Shown here: positions 1 to 6,299 of the stretch, one piece after another
Layout: every line of letters starts with the position of its first letter
Numbering within the stretch: the stretch's first letter is position 1
From: an uncultured Oscillospiraceae bacterium
GTDB taxonomy: Bacteria > Bacillota > Clostridia > Oscillospirales > Ruminococcaceae
Reading direction: 5' to 3'
Assembly: GCA_958448395.1 (NCBI GenBank)
Contig: CAUDDP010000047.1
Location: 1 to 17,909, forward strand
Length of the DNA: 17,909 bases
Translations under genes and position numbers: made by a program
The notes under the pieces: generated by a model
Told to the model about the DNA's origin: nothing
What the model saw: the letters and a program-made list of their open reading frames with translations, nothing else
Databases searched by the model: none

Positions 1-30
1 TAAAAATCATATCACAAGTTTTCGTGAAAA

Positions 31-81
31 CTCACAGGAGAGAACACCCGAAAGGGCATTCGTTCTTCTGTGAGATTTTTT
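31..81. terminator. Bipartite hairpin terminator at the end of spoIVB
   Basis: CTCACAG (31-37) pairs with CTGTGAG (68-74), AGAAC (41-45) with GTTCT (62-66), and CCC-GAAA-GGG (47-56) caps it with a GNRA loop. A T-run (76-81) follows on the plus strand, so it would stop a plus-strand gene entering from the left. In the other direction a shorter TTTT run follows the stem, so it can also end spoIVB, whose stop codon is 5 bp away. Confidence 0.75.
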
Positions 82-85
82 ATAT

Positions 86-1303
86 TTACGAACCAGCTTG
101 TCCAAACCGTACCATGTTTTCGCAGAAAATACCATAGCCCTTTGTGGGATCATCCACAAAAACATGTGTCACTGCACCAACGAGTTTGCCGTTTTGCAAA
201 ATTGGACTGCCACTCATGCCCTGCACAATGCCGCCGGTTGCTTCCAGCAGTGCCGGATCCGTCACTTGAATGACCATGTTTTGCGTACTATCGCTGCCAT
301 TGTAGTCAATTTCTGCAATTTCAATGGTGTAAGCATTGGGTTCCTTGCCGGAAACCGTACAGAGTATGGTAGCAGCACCGGGGACAATTTCCTGTTTAAA
401 TGCCATGGGAATCGCTTCGGCATCCGGTGCCGGATTTTCGTTGAGCGTGCCGAATACGCCGCAGCGGTTGTTGCAGAGCAGTGTGCCGAGCGGATCCGCA
501 TCCTCTAAAAACTGTCCTTGCAGCATACCGGGATTGCCGGCACTGCCCCTTAGAACGGATTGAATCTGTACCGGGCAGGCTTCCCCTTCTGCAATCGGAA
601 TACAGGCACCTGTATCTGTATCACAGACGGGATGCCCGAGTCCGCCGAATGCACCGCTTTCCGGCTCGTAAAATGTGAATGTGCCCACACCTGCGGTACT
701 GTCTCTGACCCATAAACCGGTCTCATATTGTTGGTCTGTTGTGGAGTAAATGGGAGAAACGGTGATGGTTTTGGATTCGCCTTCTCTGGTAATGGTGAAG
801 GTGAGCGATTCACCCGCAGCGGCACGGATGCAATCCCGTACTTCTTCCCCGTTGGAAACCGGCGTTTCGTTGATTTGGTGAATCATATCGCCTTTTTGCA
901 GTCCGGCTTCTTCTGCTGGGCAGCGGCTGCCATCTGTGCTTTCTACATTGCCGAAGCCGACAATCATTACACCATCCATATGCAGCTTGATACCAAAAGG
1001 TTGTCCGCAGGGAACAAGCGATGGGGGTGCAATGGCTTGTACAGAAACTGTTTTGATCGGCACTATGCCGAATAAACATAAGGTGTACTGTTCCTCTGTG
1101 GAAACGGTATTGGAAAAGGCGGCTTTGACCTGTTCCGGTTCTGATTCCGCCGTAATGTGCAGAGCGGTAGAAAGAGATAGTGCTGTACCACTTTGCACGT
1201 AGTAGCTGTCCGGCAGCCGCCATGCATAATATCCGGCAGCTGCATAGACCGGTACAACAGCGAGCAGCATTGCCGCAGCAATGCGGCGAAAACATGTTTG
1301 CAT
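86..1303 (-). CDS. spoIVB: SpoIVB, stage IV sporulation serine peptidase (S55 family)
   Basis: 405 aa, against about 426 in B. subtilis. The order is an N-terminal membrane anchor (about residues 8-28), a PDZ domain (about 110-185, with the GLQKGDMI loop), then the S55 peptidase domain. The catalytic residues can be read by spacing: His224 in GGLGH, Asp349 in VTDPALLEATGG and Ser364 in QGMSGSPI. The Asp-Ser gap is 15 residues, as in the B. subtilis enzyme (D363/S378). In known sporulators SpoIVB is secreted from the forespore into the intermembrane space and cuts SpoIVFA, releasing SpoIVFB to activate pro-sigma-K. I chose the ATG at 1303 because AAGAAGG sits 6 nt upstream on the minus strand; an in-frame extension to 1489 has no good RBS and precedes the anchor with unrelated sequence. 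The gene diverges from spo0A instead of lying in tandem with it. Confidence 0.95.
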   Translation of the reverse strand: MQTCFRRIAAAMLLAVVPVYAAAGYYAWRLPDSYYVQSGTALSLSTALHITAESEPEQVKAAFSNTVSTEEQYTLCLFGIVPIKTVSVQAIAPPSLVPCGQPFGIKLHMDGVMIVGFGNVESTDGSRCPAEEAGLQKGDMIHQINETPVSNGEEVRDCIRAAAGESLTFTITREGESKTITVSPIYSTTDQQYETGLWVRDSTAGVGTFTFYEPESGAFGGLGHPVCDTDTGACIPIAEGEACPVQIQSVLRGSAGNPGMLQGQFLEDADPLGTLLCNNRCGVFGTLNENPAPDAEAIPMAFKQEIVPGAATILCTVSGKEPNAYTIEIAEIDYNGSDSTQNMVIQVTDPALLEATGGIVQGMSGSPILQNGKLVGAVTHVFVDDPTKGYGIFCENMVRFGQAGS

Positions 1304-1595
1304 AAATTGCCTTCTTTCTTTGGAATGGAGAACGCTGTGTTTGCGTTCCAAGGTTACTATATACAAAAACAGCTGGATTATCGCATACAAATGACGGTGG
1401 TTTTCTGTCCGAAAATCGGCAGCCGGGAAACCAGTTTTCCCGTATTCGCTAATTGTCATGATGAAACAGGCAAACCAAAAAAGTAACAAAATTATCGCAA
1501 ATTCTTTTTATTGCTTCGAGGAAAATAGAAAAAGAATGATAAGGAATAGGTTCTTTATGAAGGGATTGTTTTCTATTTTGTGATTTTTTTCTTTT

Positions 1596-1612
1596 TTCGA
1601 CAAATTTCGACA
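1596..1612 (-). promoter_or_regulatory. Two tandem 0A boxes (Spo0A~P binding sites)
   Basis: TTCGACA occurs at 1596-1602 and again at 1606-1612. Each is the exact complement of the 0A box TGTCGAA. They have the same orientation and a 10-bp period, so the two sites face the same side of the helix, as expected for a Spo0A dimer. They end about 10 bp upstream of the proposed spo0A -35 at 1623, the position used at Spo0A-activated sigma-A promoters such as spoIIG. Autoregulation of spo0A is therefore likely. An effect on spoIVB is possible, but its start is about 290 bp away. Confidence 0.85.
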
Positions 1613-1622
1613 GCGTTTGCTA

Positions 1623-1651
1623 TTGCATAATTGTTTTTAATGTGTTAAAAT
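1623..1651 (+). promoter_or_regulatory. Probable spo0A promoter
   Basis: TTGCAT (1623-1628), a 17-bp spacer, then TAAAAT (1646-1651). The -10 is good and the -35 poor, which is typical of an activator-dependent promoter, with 0A boxes just upstream. An overlapping AATGAAT (1652-1658) fits the sigma-H -10 pattern, but no AGGA-type sigma-H -35 sits at the right distance. Confidence 0.5.
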
Positions 1652-1685
1652 AATGAATGTAGGTTAGGAGAAGAAGGAGACACGA

Positions 1686-2459
1686 ATGGACAACAAAATC
1701 AAAGTATTGATTGGTGATGACAGTGCAGAATACGGAATTGCATGTGCCAGCAGTTTGCGGTCGGCCGGATTATATGTCATTACCAGGAGAAAGGATGGTC
1801 GAACACTCGTAGATGCGATTCAGCACGATGCACCGGATGTCGTGATTGTCGATGCAATTTTGCCCAATCTGGATGCGATGGAACTGATGCGGCGTGTTCG
1901 TGCTGGAAACGGAAAACAACCATATTTTGTTGTGACTTCTGCATACGATAGTGCATTTATAGAGAAACAGGCGATGGAGTCAGGTGCATCTTATTTTATG
2001 CTGAAGCCGTTCAATTTGGAGATGCTGGCACAGCGGATTTTCCGTTTGGTTCAGGGAGATCAGACAACCAATTCTGGTAATAGAGAAGAGGAAGATCTGG
2101 AATTCGTTGTCACAGAAACCATTCATCAGCTGGGTGTACCAGCACATATCAAAGGCTATCATTATTTGCGTGTGGCAATTCTACTTTCGATTGACAATCA
2201 GGAATTGTTGGAAAGCGTCACAAAAATGCTGTATCCCGCAGTTGCAAAGCATTTTGACACCACCTCTTCCCGTGTAGAACGTGCGATTCGGCATGCCATT
2301 GAAATTGCGTGGGATCGGGGCGATTTGGATACATTAAATACATTTTTCGGATATACGGTGAATACCGCAAAGGGAAAGCCGACAAATTCGGAGTTTATTG
2401 CGTTGATTACCGATAAATTGCGGCTGCAATATCGCCGGAATAAAAGACGGTGGGCATAA
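1686..2459 (+). CDS. spo0A: Spo0A, master response regulator of sporulation
   Basis: 257 aa. The N-terminal receiver domain (about 1-120) shows the acidic pair Asp11/Asp12, the phosphoacceptor Asp56 in VVIVDAILP, the switch residue Ser85 in VTSAYD and Lys107 in MLKPF. A linker (about 121-140) leads to the Spo0A C-terminal DNA-binding domain, recognised from HQLGVPAHIKGYHYLR, the RVERAIRHAIEIAWDRG recognition region and the FGYTV...KGKPTNSEFIA block. In sporulating Firmicutes the phosphorylated protein binds 0A boxes and switches on early sporulation genes. The ATG at 1686 follows AAGGAG by 7 nt. One small deviation: the usual LDG after the phosphorylation loop reads LDA here. It is transcribed away from spoIVB, with 0A boxes in its own promoter. 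Confidence 0.97.
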   Translation: MDNKIKVLIGDDSAEYGIACASSLRSAGLYVITRRKDGRTLVDAIQHDAPDVVIVDAILPNLDAMELMRRVRAGNGKQPYFVVTSAYDSAFIEKQAMESGASYFMLKPFNLEMLAQRIFRLVQGDQTTNSGNREEEDLEFVVTETIHQLGVPAHIKGYHYLRVAILLSIDNQELLESVTKMLYPAVAKHFDTTSSRVERAIRHAIEIAWDRGDLDTLNTFFGYTVNTAKGKPTNSEFIALITDKLRLQYRRNKRRWA

Positions 2460-2500
2460 AAAGCCGCGTATATATATTTTATGCAGGAGGCTGAAATAAT

Positions 2501-3013
2501 ATGCAATTTGAGAAAAAAGCACTTTCGGATGTGCAGTGGAATCCGTTTGAAATGATTGGAACACAGTGGTACTTACTGACTGCCGGCAATTTAGAGGATT
2601 ACAACACCATGACCGCATCTTGGGGCTTTATGGGCGTGATGTGGGGAAAACCGTCTTTTCTTTGCGGTGTCCGCACCAATCGGCACACGCTTTCCTTTAT
2701 GGAAAAAAATGATTGCTTCAGTGTATCATTTTTTGATGCCTCCCAGCGGGCTGCACTACAGTTTTGTGGTACCCATTCAGGCAGAGATTGTGACAAAGCC
2801 AAGGAAACCGGTTTGACACCGATTGCGATTGACGATGTGACAACATTTGCAGAAGCCAATTTGGTTCTAATTTGTAAAAAACAGTATGTGGATTCCTTGA
2901 AGCCGGAAGGATTCCTTCTGCCAGAAACATATGAAAGATGGTATCAGAACGATCCATTGCATAAGCTGTTCATTGGTGAGATTCTTGCCGTATATGAAAG
3001 AACAAGGAACTAA
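2501..3013 (+). CDS. Flavin reductase family protein (FMN-binding split barrel)
   Basis: 170 aa, the normal size for the short DIM6/NTAB-type flavin-reductase-like proteins. The family features visible are the early NTMTASWGFMGVMWGKP segment (about 35-51), where these proteins contact the flavin phosphate, then the RTNRHTLSFMEKNDCFSVSFF stretch (about 58-78), and a C-terminal HKLFIGEILAVY strand. Such proteins bind FMN and reduce flavin or serve as small redox partners; the substrate cannot be read from sequence. AGGAGG lies 10 nt before the ATG. It starts 41 bp after spo0A with no terminator between them, so it may be co-transcribed with spo0A, but nothing links it to sporulation. No membrane segment or signal peptide was seen. 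Confidence 0.85.
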   Translation: MQFEKKALSDVQWNPFEMIGTQWYLLTAGNLEDYNTMTASWGFMGVMWGKPSFLCGVRTNRHTLSFMEKNDCFSVSFFDASQRAALQFCGTHSGRDCDKAKETGLTPIAIDDVTTFAEANLVLICKKQYVDSLKPEGFLLPETYERWYQNDPLHKLFIGEILAVYERTRN

Positions 3014-3049
3014 AAAATAAAAATTGAGGGATTGCACTGGTTGAATTGC

Positions 3050-3079
3050 CAGACAAAGAAAAATAAAATGCGGTATAAT
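3050..3079 (+). promoter_or_regulatory. Promoter in front of a hairpin, upstream of argG
   Basis: CAGACA (3050-3055), an 18-bp spacer, then TATAAT (3074-3079); a second TATAAT lies at 3085-3090. The block is close in sequence to the strong promoter at 17671-17699, sharing GACAAAGA and ATGCG followed by a TATAATA. A transcript would begin near 3086 and meet the hairpin at 3107-3145 almost at once. Confidence 0.45.
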
Positions 3080-3106
3080 ATATATATAATAAAAGATGTA
3101 AAATGG

Positions 3107-3145
3107 AAAAGCTGTGTCCTGTCTTTCATAGGATGCAGCTTTTTT
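3107..3145 (+). terminator. Rho-independent terminator between the flavin reductase gene and argG
   Basis: AAAAGCTGTGTCCT (3107-3120) pairs with AGGATGCAGCTTTT (3130-3143), interrupted by a small internal mismatch, with a 9-nt loop and a final run of six T. It ends transcription from the flavin reductase gene and from the small promoter at 3050-3079. Confidence 0.8.
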
Positions 3146-3197
3146 GCGTAAATTCGTCTGTTTATGCAGCAGAAATGAATATATGCATTGAAAAGGC

Positions 3198-3271
3198 TGA
3201 AAATATTCATGTATGATGAATAATATTCAGAAAAATAGGATTGACAAAAAATTTTCATGCATATTTATGCA
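3198..3271. promoter_or_regulatory. Three ArgR (ARG-box)-like palindromes upstream of argG
   Basis: TGAAAATATTCA (3198-3209), TGAATAATATTCA (3217-3229) and TGCATATTTATGCA (3258-3271). The known ARG box is TGAATWWWWATTCA. Site 3 has the right length and 12 of 14 matches, with symmetrical changes. Site 2 is a perfect palindrome with one central base fewer. Sites 1 and 2 lie about 19.5 bp centre to centre, close to the roughly 21 bp of paired ARG boxes in E. coli. Site 3 abuts the argG -35. Arginine-dependent repression by ArgR is the natural reading; argR is not in the window. Confidence 0.55.
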
Positions 3272-3278
3272 GAAATAC

Positions 3279-3306
3279 TTGACATTTTTGAAAAAGCGTG
3301 TATAAT
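3279..3306 (+). promoter_or_regulatory. argG promoter (start of the arginine cluster)
   Basis: TTGACA (3279-3284), a 16-bp spacer and TATAAT (3301-3306): both hexamers match the sigma-A consensus exactly. Transcription would begin near 3313, leaving an 80-nt leader before argG. ArgR-like palindromes lie directly upstream. No equally good promoter was seen before the later arg genes, so this one probably drives much of the cluster. Confidence 0.85.
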
Positions 3307-3312
3307 AGAAAA

Positions 3313-3392
3313 CAGAACGGTATTGCACGCCCGATTGGCTGCGTGTGGCTGCCGATGACAATTTTTCAATCAAAAAATGGAGGGATTCCCTT
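3313..3392 (+). promoter_or_regulatory. Structured argG 5' leader (possible pseudoknot and SD-covering hairpin)
   Basis: Stem 1 is GCACGC (3325-3330) with GCGTGT (3341-3346). Stem 2 is ATTGGC (3334-3339) with GCCGAT (3351-3356). The left arm of stem 2 lies in the loop of stem 1, so the two can form an H-type pseudoknot. Each stem has one G-U pair. Further on, GAGGG (3380-3384) pairs with CCCTT (3388-3392) over a 3-nt loop, placing the ribosome binding site inside a hairpin that ends at the ATG. Whether this is regulatory is inference; it matches no riboswitch class I recognise. Confidence 0.4.
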
Positions 3393-4619
3393 ATGGCAAA
3401 AGAAATTAAAAAAGTCGTTCTGGCTTATTCCGGCGGACTGGATACATCTATCATTATTCCGTGGCTGAAAGAAAATTATAATAACTGTGAAGTCATTGCT
3501 GTTTCTGCTGATGTGGGACAGGGGACTGAGTTGGATGGTCTGGAAGAAAAGGCAATTAAGACGGGTGCGTCCAAGCTGATTATTCTGGATCTGAAGGATG
3601 AATTCGTGGAAGACTATGTATTCCCAACGGTACAGGCTGGTGCAGTATACGAAAATCGTTACCTTCTGGGTACTTCTTTTGCAAGACCGATCATCGGCAA
3701 GCGGCTGGCAGAAATCGCTCTGGAAGAAGGTGCAGATGCGATCTGCCATGGTGCAACTGGTAAGGGCAACGATCAGGTGCGGTTTGAGCTGGCAATTAAG
3801 GCATTTGCTCCGGATATGAAGATTATTGCTCCGTGGAGAGAGTGGAGCATCAAGAGCCGTGATGAGGAAATCGACTATGCAGAGGCACACGATATTCCGC
3901 TGAAGATTAACCGGGAAACGAACTATTCCAAGGATAAGAATCTGTGGCATCTGTCACATGAAGGTCTGGATCTGGAAGATCCGGCAAATGAGCCGACTTA
4001 TGAGAAGGAAGGCTTCCTGGAACTGGGCGTTTCTCCGCTGCAGGCACCGGACAAGCCGACTTATGTGACCATTCACTTTGAAAAGGGTATCCCGACTGCC
4101 ATTGACGGCAAGGAAATGAAGGGTGTAGAAATCGTAGAAACCTTGAACAAGTTGGGCGGCGAAAACGGCATCGGTCTGGCTGATCTGGTAGAAAACCGTC
4201 TGGTTGGTATGAAGTCCAGAGGTGTTTATGAAACACCGGGTGGTACGATTCTGTACCATGCACACGATGTACTGGAAACCATTACACTGGACAAGGAAAC
4301 CGCTCGGATTAAGCAGTATCTGGGTATCAAGTTTGCTGATATTGTATATAACGGTCAGTGGTATACACCGCTGCGGGAAGCATTGACAGCATTTGTCAAT
4401 GAAACCCAGAAGACTGTAACAGGGGATGTCAAGCTGAAGTTGTACAAGGGCAACATCATCAATGCTGGTGTGACTTCTCCGTATACCCTGTACGATGAAG
4501 AAGTTGCAACCTTTGATGCAGAAGAGGTTTACAACCAGAAGGATGCAGAGGGCTTTATCAATCTGTTCGGTTTGCCGATTCATGTAAAGGCAAAGCTCGA
4601 CCAGAAGCGTGGCAAGTAA
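3393..4619 (+). CDS. argG: Argininosuccinate synthase
   Basis: 408 aa, normal length. It joins citrulline and aspartate, using ATP, to give argininosuccinate in the cytoplasm (EC 6.3.4.5). The N-terminal N-type ATP-pyrophosphatase motif AYSGGLDTS is at residues 11-19, and the second signature GATGKGNDQVRFEL follows at about residue 115. The ATG at 3393 was chosen because GGAGGG precedes it by 8 nt and the protein then begins with the usual lysine-rich strand leading to the P-loop; an earlier in-frame ATG at 3345 lies within the leader and has no RBS. It is first in the arginine cluster, directly behind a consensus promoter with ArgR-like sites. A hairpin terminator separates it from argH, so argG may be made in excess over the rest. 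Confidence 0.97.
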   Translation: MAKEIKKVVLAYSGGLDTSIIIPWLKENYNNCEVIAVSADVGQGTELDGLEEKAIKTGASKLIILDLKDEFVEDYVFPTVQAGAVYENRYLLGTSFARPIIGKRLAEIALEEGADAICHGATGKGNDQVRFELAIKAFAPDMKIIAPWREWSIKSRDEEIDYAEAHDIPLKINRETNYSKDKNLWHLSHEGLDLEDPANEPTYEKEGFLELGVSPLQAPDKPTYVTIHFEKGIPTAIDGKEMKGVEIVETLNKLGGENGIGLADLVENRLVGMKSRGVYETPGGTILYHAHDVLETITLDKETARIKQYLGIKFADIVYNGQWYTPLREALTAFVNETQKTVTGDVKLKLYKGNIINAGVTSPYTLYDEEVATFDAEEVYNQKDAEGFINLFGLPIHVKAKLDQKRGK

Positions 4620-4648
4620 GCAACTGTATTTACGAGGAATCCAAACAG

Positions 4649-4676
4649 AAAAGCCGGCTTACATGCCGGCTTTTTT
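4649..4676 (+). terminator. Hairpin terminator/attenuator between argG and argH
   Basis: AAAAGCCGGC (4649-4658) and GCCGGCTTTT (4665-4674) form a stem with a 6-nt loop, followed by a continuing T-run to 4676. The structure is a textbook intrinsic terminator. No promoter is visible in the 42 bp between it and argH, so it probably lets some polymerase through, unless a promoter lies unseen inside argG. Confidence 0.85.
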
Positions 4677-4718
4677 CGATAGTACAGCTGAAAAGCGAAT
4701 TGAGAAAGGAAGTTAGCT

Positions 4719-6098
4719 ATGGCTTTATGGGCAGGAAGATTTTCCAAAGAAATTGATGCCGGTGTGAATGCATTCAACTCTTCCATCTCCTTTGATGCAA
4801 GAATGTATCGGCAGGATATTCAGGGCAGTATTGCCCACGCTACGATGTTGGGCGATTGCGGAATTATTTCCAAAGAAGATAGTGCACAGATTATACAGGG
4901 CTTACAGGAAATTTTGGCAGATTTGGACAGCGGCAAGTTGGAATTTGACCCGAATGCAGAAGATATTCATATGTTTGTGGAAGCAGAACTGACTAAGCGG
5001 TACGGCGATGTTGGCAAGCGATTACATACCTCCCGTTCCAGAAATGATCAGGTTGCATTGGATTTGCGGTTGTATCTGCGGACAGAAATTGCGGAAATTC
5101 GCACACTGGTGCGGAAGTTCTGCAAAACATTGGTTTCTGTTGCAGAACAGCACACCGAAACGGTTATGCCGGGCTATACGCACTTACAGAGAGCACAGCC
5201 GGTGACCTTTGCACATCACCTGCTTGCTTATGTGCAAATGCTGCTGCGGGATTTGGGCAGACTGGATGATACGGAAAAGAGAATGAACGTTTGTCCGCTG
5301 GGCAGCGGAGCACTGGCAGGGACAACATATCCGATCAATCGGGAGCAGACCGCAAGTTTGCTGGGTTTTGCTGCACCAATGGCAAACAGTCTGGACGGTG
5401 TTTCTGACCGGGATTATTGCATTGAATTGGCGAATACCATTTCCCTGATTATGATGCACCTGTCCCGATTCTCGGAAGAAGTGATTCTTTGGTGTTCGTG
5501 GGAGTTTAAGTTTATTGAATTGGACGATGCCTTTGCAACCGGCTCTTCCATTATGCCGCAAAAGAAAAATCCGGACATTACTGAATTGATTCGGGGCAAG
5601 ACCGCACGGGTTTATGGCGATTTGCAAACCCTGTTGGTGATGATGAAGGGCACACCGCTTGCATACAATAAGGACATGCAGGAGGATAAAGAGGCAATTT
5701 TCGATGCCGTGGATACAGTGAAGCTGTGTCTGGAAACGGTTATCCCGATGGTTGCCACCATGACTGTGCGGAAGGATAATATGCGTGCCGCCGCTGCAAA
5801 GGGCTTTATCAATGCGACGGATTGTGCAGATTATCTGGTGAAGAAAGGTATGCCGTTCCGGGATGCCTATAAGATTTCCGGCACGTTGGTTGCGAAGTGT
5901 ATTCAAGAGAATTTGACACTGGAAACTCTGCCGCTGACAGATTATCAGGCAATGACACCACTGTTTACTGAGGACATTTATCAGGCAATCAGTCTGGAAA
6001 TCTGTGTGAAGGGCAGAATTTCTCAGGGTGGACCTTCTCCGAAAGCGGTTGCAGTGCAGTTGGAACAGGTAAAGAAGACGCTGGCAGAGTGGGAATAG
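4719..6098 (+). CDS. argH: Argininosuccinate lyase
   Basis: 459 aa, normal length. It splits argininosuccinate into arginine and fumarate (EC 4.3.2.1), the last step of the pathway. It belongs to the fumarase/aspartase superfamily: TSRSRNDQ is at 104-111, the catalytic-acid region GYTHLQRAQP at 152-161 (His155), and the mobile signature loop GSSIMPQKKNPD at 275-286 carries the catalytic serine (Ser277 by comparison with the family). AAAGGAAG precedes the ATG. It follows argG after a hairpin and is followed after only 7 bp by a small membrane-protein gene, so argH and the downstream genes are probably one transcript. Confidence 0.97.
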   Translation: MALWAGRFSKEIDAGVNAFNSSISFDARMYRQDIQGSIAHATMLGDCGIISKEDSAQIIQGLQEILADLDSGKLEFDPNAEDIHMFVEAELTKRYGDVGKRLHTSRSRNDQVALDLRLYLRTEIAEIRTLVRKFCKTLVSVAEQHTETVMPGYTHLQRAQPVTFAHHLLAYVQMLLRDLGRLDDTEKRMNVCPLGSGALAGTTYPINREQTASLLGFAAPMANSLDGVSDRDYCIELANTISLIMMHLSRFSEEVILWCSWEFKFIELDDAFATGSSIMPQKKNPDITELIRGKTARVYGDLQTLLVMMKGTPLAYNKDMQEDKEAIFDAVDTVKLCLETVIPMVATMTVRKDNMRAAAAKGFINATDCADYLVKKGMPFRDAYKISGTLVAKCIQENLTLETLPLTDYQAMTPLFTEDIYQAISLEICVKGRISQGGPSPKAVAVQLEQVKKTLAEWE

Positions 6099-6105
6099 GC
6101 TGCCA

Positions 6106-6294
6106 ATGAAAAAACGATTAAAATGGATTGTTCCGCTCTGCTGTCTTGCTGTGTTGGTATTGATATTGGGGGAATGCTTGATTGGATTGGTTTGGAATTT
6201 GGGCATGACAGCGTCCAGAATCTGGTTAATTGCTGTGATTGTCGCTACCTGTGCGGTGAGTGTCTGGCTGGGGATACGGAACGAAAAGGAATGA
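6106..6294 (+). CDS. Small two-helix membrane protein between argH and argC
   Basis: 62 aa, family not recognised. A basic start (KKRLK) leads into two hydrophobic stretches, about 7-29 and 38-57, joined by a short loop and ending in a charged tail (RNEKE). It begins 8 nt after the argH stop, and its own TGA lies only a few bases before the argC start, so ribosomes finishing this frame could feed argC. The ribosome binding site is weak (AGG in the argH stop region). It could be a true small protein or mainly a translated spacer that couples argH to argC. The clean hydrophobic pattern favours a real protein. Confidence 0.6.
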   Translation: MKKRLKWIVPLCCLAVLVLILGECLIGLVWNLGMTASRIWLIAVIVATCAVSVWLGIRNEKE

Positions 6295-6299
6295 GAATA

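Larger units (their letters stand above)
1304..1685. other. Divergent spoIVB/spo0A intergenic region (382 bp)
   Basis: AT-rich gap with no supportable gene. Near the spoIVB side there is a 6-bp inverted repeat, GAACGC (1330-1335) and GCGTTC (1343-1348), that would fall in the spoIVB 5' leader. Near the spo0A side are two 0A boxes and a sigma-A-like promoter, listed separately. I could not find a convincing forespore sigma-G promoter for spoIVB. The middle (about 1400-1590) shows nothing I can name. Confidence 0.6.

Noticed and set aside
1304..1420. Forespore sigma-G promoter for spoIVB
   Set aside because: A GTATG and a TATAGTA on the minus strand resemble the two elements, but the spacer is 22 bp instead of about 18.
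3307..3392. T-box or known riboswitch in the argG leader
   Set aside because: No T-box sequence, no specifier stem and no terminator/antiterminator pair. Only the compact pseudoknot-like pairing was seen.
5184..6206. Long minus-strand open frame opposite argH
   Set aside because: It is fully covered by argH, which has all its catalytic motifs. The antisense translation is rich in Cys, His and Gln without a domain, and there is no RBS.
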